DNA from: Burkholderia pyrrocinia
GTDB lineage: Bacteria > Pseudomonadota > Gammaproteobacteria > Burkholderiales > Burkholderiaceae
Direction: 5' to 3'
Length of the DNA stretch: 64,000 nucleotides
Assembly (NCBI RefSeq): GCF_003330765.1
Contig: NZ_CP024903.1
Coordinates: 930,001-994,000, forward strand
Shown here: positions 39,201-46,579 of the stretch, piece by piece
How the letters are laid out: every line of letters starts with the position of its first letter
Numbering within the stretch: position 1 is the first letter of the stretch
Notes under the pieces: generated by a model
Databases searched by the model: none
Told to the model about the DNA's origin: nothing
The model's input: the letters and a program-made list of their open reading frames with translations, nothing else
Translations under genes and position numbers: made by a program

Positions 39201-42200
39201 GGTCGTGACGCTGCGAGCCGAGAACAATGTGAAAGTGAAGGCGAGTCTGTCGGACGGATTTTTCCAGATTGCGAACCCGCTAGGCGGTGGCGGGACGATT
39301 CCGGTGCCGCCGTTGTCGACGCTGTCGGCGGTACAGGCGATTTATGAAGCGCCGGCGGGATATTACGGGGCTTTGGCAGGCTATGGACTTCCATATTTCG
39401 CGAGAAACGGCTTGGCGTCAGGTCCGGGGCAACCGACCGGCGGTACACCGGACGAGATTGCCGAGTACTACGCGCTTTATTCGGCGTATGCGCAATTCCT
39501 CGACCAGACCGCGACGAGCTTTTCGTCAGCGCTGCAATGGCCGTCGAACGTTACCAATATGGAGATCGTCTCCAAGTTCCGAGGGCTAAACTCCACAACG
39601 ATGCTGCCCGGTCAGGCAGTGGCACCGATCGCGCCGACCGCGGCCGAGCAAGCGTCGAATCCCGGATCCTATCTGATCTATCTGAATCAGTATCAGAAGT
39701 ATCTGTCCGATTCAGTCCAGTTTGCGGTCCAGCATCAGCTGCAATGGCCGCTCGTGACTACTGTCACGGCTCCAAGTGTTCAACCCGTTTCGGTCATCGC
39801 GACCACGACAATCAGCTTGCCCGCCGTGACGGACAATTCGCCGTCCCCGACGTCCGTTGCGACCGTTCCGATTCCGCTTGTGTCTGCGTCGCTGACGGGC
39901 GGATCGAGCAGTTCCTTCCGTGTGGTGGCAGGGGCAGATCTGAACAGCACAAACCCGCTGTCGCTCCAGGCACCGACCGCAGGGGGCGGATCGAACGGCA
40001 AGAGCGTGACCTTCGACGGGCATACGACGTTCGTGGATGGCAACGGGCTGGCGTTGCTGGCTCCAACGATGATACGCACCGGTACCGGAGCGATCGATAT
40101 CGCGGCGGGCAACGACATTACGTTGTTCGACGCCGGGTCGATACAGCCGGGCAGCCAGGACGTGCAGGTTCCGGGCGTGATTTACACCGGCGGCGCGCCT
40201 GCCGCTGGAGCGCCAGCCTCCGGCATCGGCCTTTCGATCATTCATGGCGGAAACGGCAATCCGGATATTCTGGTCACGCCCGCCGTCAATCCGGATTCGG
40301 CCGGCGATATCACGATTCACGCACAGCGCGATATCACGGGCGCGGAGTATCTGACCGATGTGAACGGCACGGTGACCGGGCGGAAAGGCGCCAACATCAG
40401 CCAATTCTGGTGGCAGTGGATGCAGCTCGGCAATCCGACCGGAATGGTCGGGGCGACCAATCCGGCGACGCAGATCGTCCAGTCCTCCATCAACTTCGGT
40501 GCATTCGGTCAAGGTGTGTTGAGTACCGGTGGAAACGTGTCCGTGTTGGCGGGCGGGAATATTTCCGACCTGTCGGTGTCGTTGCCGACGACGTGGTATC
40601 TGACTGGCGCCAATACGGATAGCCCGATGGTCAATACGGTTGGTGGCGGCAACCTGACCGTGCGGGCGGGCGGGGACATTCTCAGCGGTGGTTATTTCGT
40701 CGCGAAAGGATCGGGCACGATCTTGGCGGGCGGGAAGATCGGGTCGGATATCGTAGTGCCCCCGGATTTCGCCGGGGCGCGGGCCGTGACGATGGATACG
40801 TTGCTGGCTACGCAGGATGGTGTGCTCGACGTCAACGCGCGACAAGGCGTCAGCATCGGGCGCGTGCTCGATCCGTCGTATGTGCAGGGCAAGGCGCTGT
40901 TGTTCGCATACACGCAGCAAGCCGACATGAAGGGCTATTCGTCGACATCCGCTGTCAGTGTTGCGTCGACGACGGGCGATGTTGCGATCGGTACACTCTC
41001 CGACGTCGGGCTGATTGGCGGCGGTGCGCCCAATTCACCGACTGCGGGTTTGAACGATTTTTCGTCCGTCCTCCCTGCGTCAATGAATTTGACTGCGTTC
41101 ACCGGCGGTATTGCCGTGGCGGCGAGCGGCGGGCTATACCCGTCGCCGTCGGGCAATCTGACTCTGGTTGCCGATCAGTCCATCAATCTGTCGAGCAGCA
41201 ACGGAACAGGGCCTAACGGAAGGCCAATGTTCGGCATGCTGGATGCCGACCCGTCTTCGATGCCTTCACCGGTCAAGCCGAACGTCTTTGTCGCGGATCC
41301 GACCGTCGCATCGGCAGCGGCACATGACGCTGTCGCGCTGCATCGTGACGACACAGCGTCAGCGAGAATCTACAGCCTTAGCGGAGACATCGTCGACGGT
41401 GTGCTGCAGACGAGCGGTCTCGATGAAGGCTTCTACGGCAATCTGGTTCCTGTTATTACAGATAAGTCCGCTTTGATTCAGGCCGGGCGCGACATTGTGA
41501 ACTTGTCGTTCCTGGGCCAGAACCTTCGTCAGTCCGATGTGACACGTGTTGTCGCCGGGCGAGATATTTACGACACGCCGCTCGTACACAACGTCAATGC
41601 AGTCGTGCCGGTTCTGTCTCTTGGCGGGCCAGGTACCTTTGATATCGAAGCAGGTCGGAACATCGGCCCGCTGACCAGTCAGCTGGACGTGTCGTCGGCC
41701 CTGACGAATCCGGGCGGCAAAGCCACCGGCATCAATGCGATCGGAAACGCGAACAATCCATATCTGCCCCATGAGAGCGCGAACGTCAATGTGCTGTTCG
41801 GCGTCGGGCCGGGTATCGATACCGCATCGTTCATTTCGACGTACGTCGATCCGGCGAAATCCGTACCCGGCGTTTCCAGTGCGACACCCGCGCTCGTCAC
41901 GTTCATTGAGCAGTACGAGGCGGGTCTCTCGATCGATACGGGGCTGGTCAACGATCAGCCGGCGATCAAGCCATTGACCTCGGACGAAGCGTGGTCGAAA
42001 TTCAAGGCGTTGCCGCAGTATGTCCAGCAGCTTTTCGCCGAGCAGGTGCTGTTCAAGGTGCTGTCCAGCGTCGGTGAGGATTACAACAATCCCGCCAGTC
42101 CGTACTATCAGAAATATGCACGCGGATACGAGGCGCTCAATACGATGTTCCCGGCTGCGCTGGGCTACACGGCCAACAATCTCGGCGGGGGCAGCAACGG

Positions 42201-43095
42201 TGCGAACAAGTTGATCGATACGGGTGACCTGGACATTCGCAGTACGACCATCCAGACGCAGCAGGGCGGCAACGTATCGATCCTCGGTCCGGGCGGGCAG
42301 GCGCTGATCGGCAGTACATCCGCACCGCCGCAGATCGCCGATGCCGCCACCGGCAAGGTGATTGCCGGGCCCGGAACGATGGGGATCCTCACGCTCGAGA
42401 CGGGTGACATCGATATCTTTACGGACCGCAGCGTGTTGCTGGCGCAGAGCCGGATCTTCACCGAGCAAGGCGGCGACATGACGATCTGGAGCTCGAACGG
42501 CGACATCAACGCCGGCAAGGGTTCGAAGTCGTCGGCCAGTACACCCGCGCCACAATATGTGTGCGATGCGAACCACTACTGTACGGTCGACGCACGCGGG
42601 CAGGTCACTGGCGCGGGCATCGCGACGCTGCAGAGCGTACCGGGCGTGCCGATCGGTACGATCAACCTGATTGCGCCGCGCGGCACCGTCGATGCGGGCG
42701 ATGCCGGCATTCGTGCGGGCAACCTGAACGTGGCGGCGCTGCGCGTCGTGAACGCGGACAACATTCAGGTAACGGGCAAGTCAACCGGCATCCCGCTCGT
42801 GCAGGCGGTGAATACTGGGGCGCTGACGGCCGCGAGTGCGGCGGCATCGGCAGCGACCCAGGTGGCGCAGGATATCGCGAAGAATAACGCGTCCGGCGCG
42901 CCGGCGAGGCGCTGGACGATCTCGGTGCAGGTCGAAGGTTTCGGCGATGCGGGAGGCGATGGCATGAAGAAGCACAAGCAGCAGGTGGGCTACGATTCGT
43001 CGAACGCGGTGTCGATTCTTGGCTTCGGTCAAGCAGGGGCCACGCAACGGGCCACGTTGACGGCGGAGGAACGCGCCAGGTTAGGCAAGATCTGA
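30271..43095 (+). CDS. Giant filamentous-haemagglutinin-type TPS exoprotein (TpsA, PdtA-like)
   Basis: The 4274-residue protein has an extended signal region ending near AHAHAAG (residue 47), then a TPS secretion domain (about 130-300) with ITAQGAVYVINRNGVLFGAG and QVNVHSLVASSLDVLN. A very long Gly/Asn/Thr-rich beta-helix repeat region follows, then a C-terminal DUF3739-type region (about 3900-4200) with FTEQGGDMTIWSSNGDINAG. It would be exported through the TpsB at 59441 and act at the surface as an adhesin. Only two cysteines occur, C4098 and C4104. The P. aeruginosa counterpart by context is PdtA. ATG 30271 follows GGAAAG. The tpsB gene is 16 kb away rather than adjacent. Confidence 0.93.
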   Translation: MAARARTDRQPRATASRSVLKSELSPLYRAVVLMLAAGVSAHAHAAGITNLGQATARAAGGGAGGVGGMPGVPNLGVSPQQALQASQPSIRNLGYAAHAIAAQIAAQQNAAAAAAKLPSTVPNGLAPGGLQVANGVTLVTDDKGNQISQNTDTGSPLLWVNANGPKQNVDANGHVNVDVKQTGQNAVLTWETMNVGRQTTLNFDQSGGTQTNGANNWAVLNRVNDPSGRPSQILGNITAQGAVYVINRNGVLFGAGSQVNVHSLVASSLDVLNMNNYNQALQNRVPVVTDSSLAQDAAGIVASNKQFLSLPAGTTGGLAYPESGSSSGVNGSSQVPNEVLGLGNQINLTSASQYQPWGDVTIEQGASITTHANGNASDGGFVMIAAPNVTNAGHIKATDGQVVLAAGVGVSLRPNRGATTNPQVLLPELSGQILLLGPNGQTTDITPAGTLTNTGIVEAARGNVNLLGSRVAQNGVVGVTTSVNSPGTITISTVDEYSSNNPTGTHYLGLGQVTGGIGGPDDAHRAGLLSFGPDSVTTVMPDGNGQTTPSTPGATFTPGSIGMTAGSIWFQGGSLIEAPGSTVSVVALTPSASGVKAPAGQTAVPGRIYLDSGATIDVSGLANVEVPISQTLVTVDRIGQNELADSPLLRNGFLLGYKGLVFDSTLTGTRSDGVQWVGSPILNLSGYVNLIPRTVDQLLTNGGTITLSGNEVMTATGSSMNLNGGYVHYDGGMVNTTRLVDANGAIVPIGQASPYETYVGVAGEFIESHPRWGVTKTWYNPLQAGGIAVPGSIVGGVYEPDYIVGGNAGTLDVYATQSMVLDGDVSAQAFGGAKQMQGNSLPGGGTFNLGADPKLGGTALSDLTSNGRESASGTIGLVTLQNSAPLLDEIAPGFSIDTPLDQKALQALPATDPRNVQADTVVPVAMLNGGGFANLNVTGDKTGGKGITVAQGTQLNLQPGGSITLNSPAENASVNVLGQLAVPAGSISITSGGNVVVGPQGMISAAGQWVNNDVQASPGTTPGNSQFINGGSISLSTNEGSGSAGGGRITDTTGSILLQPGSVLDVSSGGEMLANGRMLMRNGVPVGRAGNVALSTYVTSSQYGNDGVRPYLPSTQPTSGTLTMEGTILSDGFSGGGTLTLQALGFRIGGDPASASPWDIYLPESFFAQQGFGKYVLNAYYDATVAPGARVALTQLNRIPDGVSLQQAATGANLSTAGLTTSGQLDTYHRQATNLVLTGGNYSSWVGTSNTAPSYPGVTGAVTLSSGASIQADAGASIGLGSPTQVTVLGSVSAPGGAITLSADSNGAFAQTGQLNSGFTSPGKSVWLGSDATLDVSGVALINPLATPVKIGGTAVVPNTGKVLPGGSVTLSSDAGYVVAQAGSKIDVSGKSANFDQLQANGTYAFQPVWSDAGSITLSAGYGLFADATLAAHGGGAQARGGTLTILPQQSSGAAGATALVIRQSGELTPAGLAPGQSFSTAIDSTTGLQIGQPTGVIQFAADRLSDSGIANLVLGSAAPSNIAEPVPPIVFAGNVKLSLPESVTLNTGRIAALGMDQLATLLSTPAQQPDNNSTPPTVLSTLLAQPPQQALGTTIEIDAPYVALTGPALTSQSPAFKPVATVSDANLNVNASFIDLQNQFQLNNFGHANFTSSGDVRLSSVSAGQAQAPGILYTPGDLTFKAANLYPATGSTFIVDAVGPIDATTGKPTPTTITFASNGASSTPLSAGGALLVDATNIVQGGTVRAPSGTLVFGIGDPSNAATQAQFAGLPLVATDSVKLASGSVTSVSNEGAVIPYGTTVDGVEWQFNPVAGATTTDLTAPPAKYVGVNGGNVALDKGATIDLSGGGDLQATEWVPGTGGTRDVLSQYNVSYASGKGATAVPVNAGAGNVYAILPGKQSPVAAYDPTFAQTQQPSTNANGTATTATATLGVGQAGMGDAVGKAVYLSGVPGLAAGYYTLLPGKYATVPGAYRVTVSSTAGNLVPGASQVLQDGTVVTAGYFADALTGSRSATPTLFNVQSNNVWQQYSQYTLTGANAYFTKLAASKGNVTPPLPVDGGQLVLAATKALTLGATLNAAAGAGGAPAEVDIASQDIQITGNGAAALPGYLQIGSDALDSLNAGSLLIGGTRAATTSGVTITPIANSIVVSNDGNTTLKGPEILLVTKTDGSGTDPNAANGLRVDAGASIAAQGDYPAAKDQPIAIAGDGALLRVSNGAMAPLTRTGGTGTGLLTVGAGATLAGGQALLLDSSGDLKVDPTAALSAKSITADGSAITFTNASGAAAASLQGFVVDPAGLAQFANAQQVTLRSYGAIGFVGDVNATFGNSIDLSAGTFTSDGGHVTLNAQQVAFTNEMGATPGTATTGSGTLTVNAKEIDFGTGTKAASGFGSAMMNATGGIVGQGTGTFDFGALPVTLNAPVYLADTSSAATVKTTGALTLNGVAGTALTRDAVGGSWTFIGGTVADNGATISAPAGNVTLEATNGNLTIGGGSTVSSAGVSKQFFDVTRYAPAGSITLTADAGTVDVQSGSTLDFSGASGGGAAGSLALSAPQQVVNLNGTIKGGAASGYAGGSFSLNTGGAADLDALSKTLASSGVNQAITVHTKTGNLTLSPGNTLTAHSVLLTADGGLGSAADTANGNVNVLGTIDASGKAGGEIDLYGRNGVDIEGSLLARGSDPNQRGGKVNIGTTALFDPTIVDANGNSTAYNATYGYENILRANSGAITLGANALIDVSGGTAGGLSGGTVNFRAPLLADNGVKVNLPDTFNDGKGIVGSRATSLEAYAVWSTTDATTGAKHFDGVIDPAGWYDKSGHLLTGTFTAQGTSGTPATFSFAPDGSGGGTLTNQATGVATSVTQAQLRGGDKDIGFDGLNNMYFAPASNGANTDHQTFYGYQNGDASTAAPGTLMGFVQHGLDTLVDPFAGKNIANTRIVPGIELDNPSPAINGGDIQVLTNWNLGAGASPTNLAFRFDGQAPVVTLRAENNVKVKASLSDGFFQIANPLGGGGTIPVPPLSTLSAVQAIYEAPAGYYGALAGYGLPYFARNGLASGPGQPTGGTPDEIAEYYALYSAYAQFLDQTATSFSSALQWPSNVTNMEIVSKFRGLNSTTMLPGQAVAPIAPTAAEQASNPGSYLIYLNQYQKYLSDSVQFAVQHQLQWPLVTTVTAPSVQPVSVIATTTISLPAVTDNSPSPTSVATVPIPLVSASLTGGSSSSFRVVAGADLNSTNPLSLQAPTAGGGSNGKSVTFDGHTTFVDGNGLALLAPTMIRTGTGAIDIAAGNDITLFDAGSIQPGSQDVQVPGVIYTGGAPAAGAPASGIGLSIIHGGNGNPDILVTPAVNPDSAGDITIHAQRDITGAEYLTDVNGTVTGRKGANISQFWWQWMQLGNPTGMVGATNPATQIVQSSINFGAFGQGVLSTGGNVSVLAGGNISDLSVSLPTTWYLTGANTDSPMVNTVGGGNLTVRAGGDILSGGYFVAKGSGTILAGGKIGSDIVVPPDFAGARAVTMDTLLATQDGVLDVNARQGVSIGRVLDPSYVQGKALLFAYTQQADMKGYSSTSAVSVASTTGDVAIGTLSDVGLIGGGAPNSPTAGLNDFSSVLPASMNLTAFTGGIAVAASGGLYPSPSGNLTLVADQSINLSSSNGTGPNGRPMFGMLDADPSSMPSPVKPNVFVADPTVASAAAHDAVALHRDDTASARIYSLSGDIVDGVLQTSGLDEGFYGNLVPVITDKSALIQAGRDIVNLSFLGQNLRQSDVTRVVAGRDIYDTPLVHNVNAVVPVLSLGGPGTFDIEAGRNIGPLTSQLDVSSALTNPGGKATGINAIGNANNPYLPHESANVNVLFGVGPGIDTASFISTYVDPAKSVPGVSSATPALVTFIEQYEAGLSIDTGLVNDQPAIKPLTSDEAWSKFKALPQYVQQLFAEQVLFKVLSSVGEDYNNPASPYYQKYARGYEALNTMFPAALGYTANNLGGGSNGANKLIDTGDLDIRSTTIQTQQGGNVSILGPGGQALIGSTSAPPQIADAATGKVIAGPGTMGILTLETGDIDIFTDRSVLLAQSRIFTEQGGDMTIWSSNGDINAGKGSKSSASTPAPQYVCDANHYCTVDARGQVTGAGIATLQSVPGVPIGTINLIAPRGTVDAGDAGIRAGNLNVAALRVVNADNIQVTGKSTGIPLVQAVNTGALTAASAAASAATQVAQDIAKNNASGAPARRWTISVQVEGFGDAGGDGMKKHKQQVGYDSSNAVSILGFGQAGATQRATLTAEERARLGKI

Positions 43096-43393
43096 TTCGG
43101 ACGAATGCACGGCGCGACGCGGGTTGCCGGTTGTAACGGTGCCCGCGTTTTATTTTGCAGGCAGGCGTCGTGCGGATCGTTCGACGAGAAGCGGGAAGAT
43201 GTTGTGCGCGGGGATCGGGAAGTTTACCGATCGACGAACTGAGCGGAATGGATGTGAAAGACGGTTGTATTGCAGACCTGTCCTTCCAGACGCCTTGCAT
43301 GCTGCGAGATCACGTGGACATCCGATTGCAACGCAGGATGTCCGGAAACGTTGCGAGTTGCCTGACGGATGTGCTGGTGATGACCAAAAGAAA
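43096..43393. other. Intergenic region after the giant exoprotein gene
   Basis: The region lies between the convergent exoprotein and DING genes. I see no gene and no obvious terminator for the plus strand. Confidence 0.5.
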
Positions 43394-43421
43394 CTGCGCC
43401 GCTGGTGACCCAGGGGCGCAG
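43394..43421 (-). terminator. Terminator of the first DING-like gene
   Basis: CTGCGCC (43394-43400) pairs with GGCGCAG (43415-43421), with an inner CTGG/CCAG pairing. On the minus strand it is followed by TTTCTTTT. It resembles the terminator at 44857-44886, as expected for a tandem duplication that included the 3' end. Confidence 0.75.
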
Positions 43422-43452
43422 CCGTTTGGATCCCGGAAGTCAGCTCGGCGAC

Positions 43453-44748
43453 TTAGCGGCCGACCACCGTACCCGCGCAGACGCTCGCGTTGCCGATGTC
43501 GAGGTTGAAGCCGCTCGCGTTGCTCAGGAAGTCGTTCGAGATGGCCCTCTGGTAGCTCGACGAAACCGTGTCGAAGCCATTGCCGTGGACGATCGACGCG
43601 AAGCTGGCGTTCGTGAAGTGCGCGTTCAGGAAGTCATGCACGGCCGTCTTGACGTTCGCGTCGGCATAGCACTGGCTCAGAATGATTTGGCTCGTACCTG
43701 AAACCGGATAACCGGACGCTGGGTTGGCGGTGTTCGGCACCCAATTGGCCGGGTTTGAGGCGGTGACCTTGGCCACCGGTGGCGAGACGGTGCCGAGTGC
43801 CGTCGTCGCGCTCGCATACGTCGGGGCATAGTACACGCCGTTCTTCGCGTTCACGAGGCTTGCCACCGGCAGTTGCAGCGCGCCGGCCGACGTTACGACC
43901 GTGCTCGACGGGGCGAGGAACGTGTTCGTATAGGCCGGGCTCAGGTACGCGACCGCAGCACCGGTGGACGACGTCAGCGCGCTATGCACGCCGCCATCAC
44001 CCGACGCCGCGACGAAGTTCGACGGTAGGATGCCGCCCGGGAACGAAGCCGTGAACGTCAGCGAGTCGACGAACGTCACGCCTGTCGCCGTATTGGCGGT
44101 CGTGCAGACAGCGGCCAGGTGGCGGGTCAGCAGTTCGGTCGTGCCGCTACCGTCCGAGCGGTAGATCACCTTGATCGGCGCGTTCGTCGTGTAGACCGCA
44201 GTCGTTTCCGGATTCGTGACCTGGTTCCAGTTCGTCAGCTTGCCCGAGAAGATGCCGCACAGATCGTCGTCGTTCAGCGCGATGCTGTGCGCCTGACCCG
44301 GCGTCGTTTGCGGGGTCGTCGTGCTCGTCACGGCCGGGCCATTGACGACCGGCACCATGATCGGCGTGACGATGTACGGGATCTGGATCAGCGGGCCGTT
44401 GGTCGCACCGAGACCGGCCTTGTACGACGTGAGCTGGGCGGTCGATAGGGCCGCATCGCTGTTCGCGAAGTGGACCGTGCCCGTGACGCCAGCGCCGAAG
44501 AACGTCGGCTGGTTGTTCAGGAATGCGTTCTGACCGGCGCCCGAGCCGACCGAGAAGTACGTGAACGAGCCTTCGGCGGTGCCGAACAGGCCGATTTCGG
44601 TTGCGGTGTTGCTGATCCTACCGATGGCCGGAGCGACGAGCGACGAGCCGCCGCCTTGCACGTTCGGCGCGGCCAACGCGGCCGTGGCGCCCAGACCGGA
44701 AACGAGAAGCGCGATGATCCGGCAGAGTCTGCGTGGTTGAAGTTTCAT
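43453..44748 (-). CDS. DING/PstS-like secreted phosphate-binding protein, copy 1 (LapA/LapB-like)
   Basis: The 431-residue protein has a signal peptide (cleavage near ATAALAA) and a mature start APNVQGGGSSLVAP related to the DINGGG start of DING proteins. It keeps phosphate-contact motifs of PstS: GGGSSLVAP, FANSDAAL and YRSDGSGTTELL. In Pseudomonas, DING relatives LapA and LapB are phosphatases or phosphate-binding proteins exported by the Hxc type II system, and gsp genes lie next door here. Four cysteines suggest disulfides. It is a close paralogue of the gene at 44918-46210. ATG 44748 is chosen because the signal peptide starts there. Confidence 0.85.
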   Translation of the reverse strand: MKLQPRRLCRIIALLVSGLGATAALAAPNVQGGGSSLVAPAIGRISNTATEIGLFGTAEGSFTYFSVGSGAGQNAFLNNQPTFFGAGVTGTVHFANSDAALSTAQLTSYKAGLGATNGPLIQIPYIVTPIMVPVVNGPAVTSTTTPQTTPGQAHSIALNDDDLCGIFSGKLTNWNQVTNPETTAVYTTNAPIKVIYRSDGSGTTELLTRHLAAVCTTANTATGVTFVDSLTFTASFPGGILPSNFVAASGDGGVHSALTSSTGAAVAYLSPAYTNTFLAPSSTVVTSAGALQLPVASLVNAKNGVYYAPTYASATTALGTVSPPVAKVTASNPANWVPNTANPASGYPVSGTSQIILSQCYADANVKTAVHDFLNAHFTNASFASIVHGNGFDTVSSSYQRAISNDFLSNASGFNLDIGNASVCAGTVVGR

Positions 44749-44856
44749 AAGATTTTCTCCCGTCGTGTCGACCGGATATTCTAAGTGCGCCACATGTTCG
44801 AAAGCGATGCTCGAGCTGGCGGCGAAGGGAAGCGCAGATTGCATGCGCAAAGAAAA

Positions 44857-44886
44857 ACTGCGCCCACGGTTTCCCAAGGGCGCAGT
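44857..44886 (-). terminator. Terminator of the second DING-like gene
   Basis: ACTGCGCCC (44857-44865) pairs with GGGCGCAGT (44878-44886); on the minus strand a TTTTT run follows. It lies in the 169-bp gap between the tandem DING genes, so copy 1 probably needs its own promoter or readthrough. Confidence 0.85.
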
Positions 44887-44917
44887 TGCGTCGGGCAAAA
44901 ATCAGCCCGAATAGCGC

Positions 44918-46210
44918 TTAGCGACCGGTAACCGTACCCGTGCAAACGCTCGTGTTGCCGATGTCGAGGTTCCACGTGCTCGCGTTGCTCAGGAAGTCGT
45001 TCGAGATGGCCGTCTGGTAGGTCGACGGAACCGTGTCGAAGCCGTTGCCGTGAACGATCGATGCGAAGCTGGCGTTCGTGTAGTGGTTGTTCAGGAAGTC
45101 ATGCACGGCCGTCTTGACCGTCGCATCCGCATAGCACTGGCTCAGGATGATCTGGCTCGTACCCGAAACCGGATAGCCCGAAACCGGGTTGCCGGCAGCG
45201 GGCACCCAGGCTGCCGGGCTGCTGGCGGTGAGCTTGCTGTTCGGGGGCGCAACGGTACCGAGCGCAGTCGTCGCGCTCGCATACGTCGGCGCATAGTACA
45301 CGCCGTTCTTCGCGTTCACGAGGCTGGCCACCGGCAGCTGCAGCGCGCCGGCCGACGTCACGACCGTGCTCTTGGGCGCAAGGAACGTGTTCGTGTAGTC
45401 CGGGCTCAGATACGCGACCGCAGCGCCGGTGGAAGACGACAGCGCGTTGCGCACGCCGCCGCTGCCCGAAGCCGCGGTGAAGTTCGACGGTACGGCACCA
45501 CCCGGGAACGAAGCCGTGAACGTCAGCGAATCGACGAACGTCACGCCCGTCGACGTGTTGGCGGTCGTGCAGACAGCAGCCAGGTGGCGGGTCAGCAGTT
45601 CGGTCGTGCCGCTGCCGTCCGAGCGGTAGATCACCTTGATCGGCGCGTTCGTCGTATAGGCCGCGGTCGTTTCCGGATTGATGACCTGGTTCCAGTTCGT
45701 CAGCTTGCCCGAGAAGATGCCGCACAGATCGTCGTCGTTCAGCGCGATGCTGTGCGCCTGACCCGGCGTCGTTTGCGGGGTCGTCGTGCTCGTGACGGCC
45801 GGCCCGTTGACGACCGGCACCGTGATCGGCGTGACGACGTACGGGATCTGGATCAGCGGGCCATTCGTCGTGCCGAGACCGGCCTTGTACGACGAGAGTT
45901 GGGTGGTCGACAGGGCCGCATCGCTGTTCGCGAAGTGGACCGTGCCCGTGACCGTCGAACCGAAGTACGTCGGCTGGTTGTTCAGGAACGCGTTCTGGCC
46001 GGCGCCCGAACCAACCGAGAAATACGTGAACGAGCCTTCGGCGGTGCCGAACAGGCCGATTTCGGTCGCGGTGTTGCCGATCGCGCCGATGGTCGGAGCG
46101 ACGAGCGACGAACCGCCGCCGTGAATGTCCGCGGCCATTGCGGCCGTGGCGCCCAGACCGGAAACAACGAGAGCGAGGACTTGACAGATCTTGCGCTTGC
46201 TGGATTTCAT
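44918..46210 (-). CDS. DING/PstS-like secreted phosphate-binding protein, copy 2
   Basis: The 430-residue protein has a signal peptide ending ATAAMAA and the mature start DIHGGGSSLVAP, even closer to the DINGGG signature than copy 1. The core is nearly identical to copy 1, including YRSDGSGTTELL and ALNDDDLCGIFSGKLTNWNQ; differences concentrate in the last third (for example NSKLTASSPAAWVP against VAKVTASNPANWVP). The same type II secretion role is inferred. ATG 46210 is where the signal peptide begins. The shared regulatory box lies on the minus strand 102 bp upstream. Confidence 0.85.
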   Translation of the reverse strand: MKSSKRKICQVLALVVSGLGATAAMAADIHGGGSSLVAPTIGAIGNTATEIGLFGTAEGSFTYFSVGSGAGQNAFLNNQPTYFGSTVTGTVHFANSDAALSTTQLSSYKAGLGTTNGPLIQIPYVVTPITVPVVNGPAVTSTTTPQTTPGQAHSIALNDDDLCGIFSGKLTNWNQVINPETTAAYTTNAPIKVIYRSDGSGTTELLTRHLAAVCTTANTSTGVTFVDSLTFTASFPGGAVPSNFTAASGSGGVRNALSSSTGAAVAYLSPDYTNTFLAPKSTVVTSAGALQLPVASLVNAKNGVYYAPTYASATTALGTVAPPNSKLTASSPAAWVPAAGNPVSGYPVSGTSQIILSQCYADATVKTAVHDFLNNHYTNASFASIVHGNGFDTVPSTYQTAISNDFLSNASTWNLDIGNTSVCTGTVTGR

Positions 46211-46295
46211 GAGAAATTTCCTTGGACGAAGATAAACGGGAACCCCTGCTACTGCGGTTGGAATGCTTATGGACCGCCGGGTAAATGTAGGTGGA

Positions 46296-46376
46296 AATCC
46301 GAATAACGCGTGTGAATTTTTCATAACGAATGGTGCGTAACATTTTCTCCAAAGAAGCCATTGCGTTATTCGGATT
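46296..46376. repeat. 14-bp perfect inverted repeat upstream of DING copy 2
   Basis: AATCCGAATAACGC at 46296-46309 is repeated inverted as GCGTTATTCGGATT at 46363-46376. The arms enclose the shared regulatory box at 46312-46341, centring the repeat on the promoter region. Confidence 0.7.
46312..46341 (-). promoter_or_regulatory. Shared 30-bp box upstream of DING copy 2
   Basis: On the minus strand: GTTACGCACC, two bases, TCGTTAT, four bases, AATTCAC. It ends 101 bp before the start codon at 46210. It has the same layout as the boxes at 21920, 23189 and 30134, with a more diverged decamer. Confidence 0.5.
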
Positions 46377-46579
46377 GATAAAGCGAGGATTTGACTGCCA
46401 TTCGGCATGCACCGGAATTCCCAGATGTTGAGATTGCGCCGGGGAGCGTCGCTGCGCGCCTTCGATCGGGCCTGGAGCGGGGCGTTGGAGCACCTTTCCG
46501 CACGTCACGAGGACGGCCCCCGGCATACGGTGCCGCGCTATCGCAACTCCAAGTCAGTTTCGTGGCGGATGCTACGGAA

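Noticed and set aside
46332..46361. Plus-strand reading of the shared box (GGTGCGTAAC with a later GCCAT)
   Set aside because: The decamer is nearly palindromic, and the minus-strand reading fits better and lies at the expected 100 bp from the DING gene, whereas the plus-strand reading is over 500 bp from gspF.
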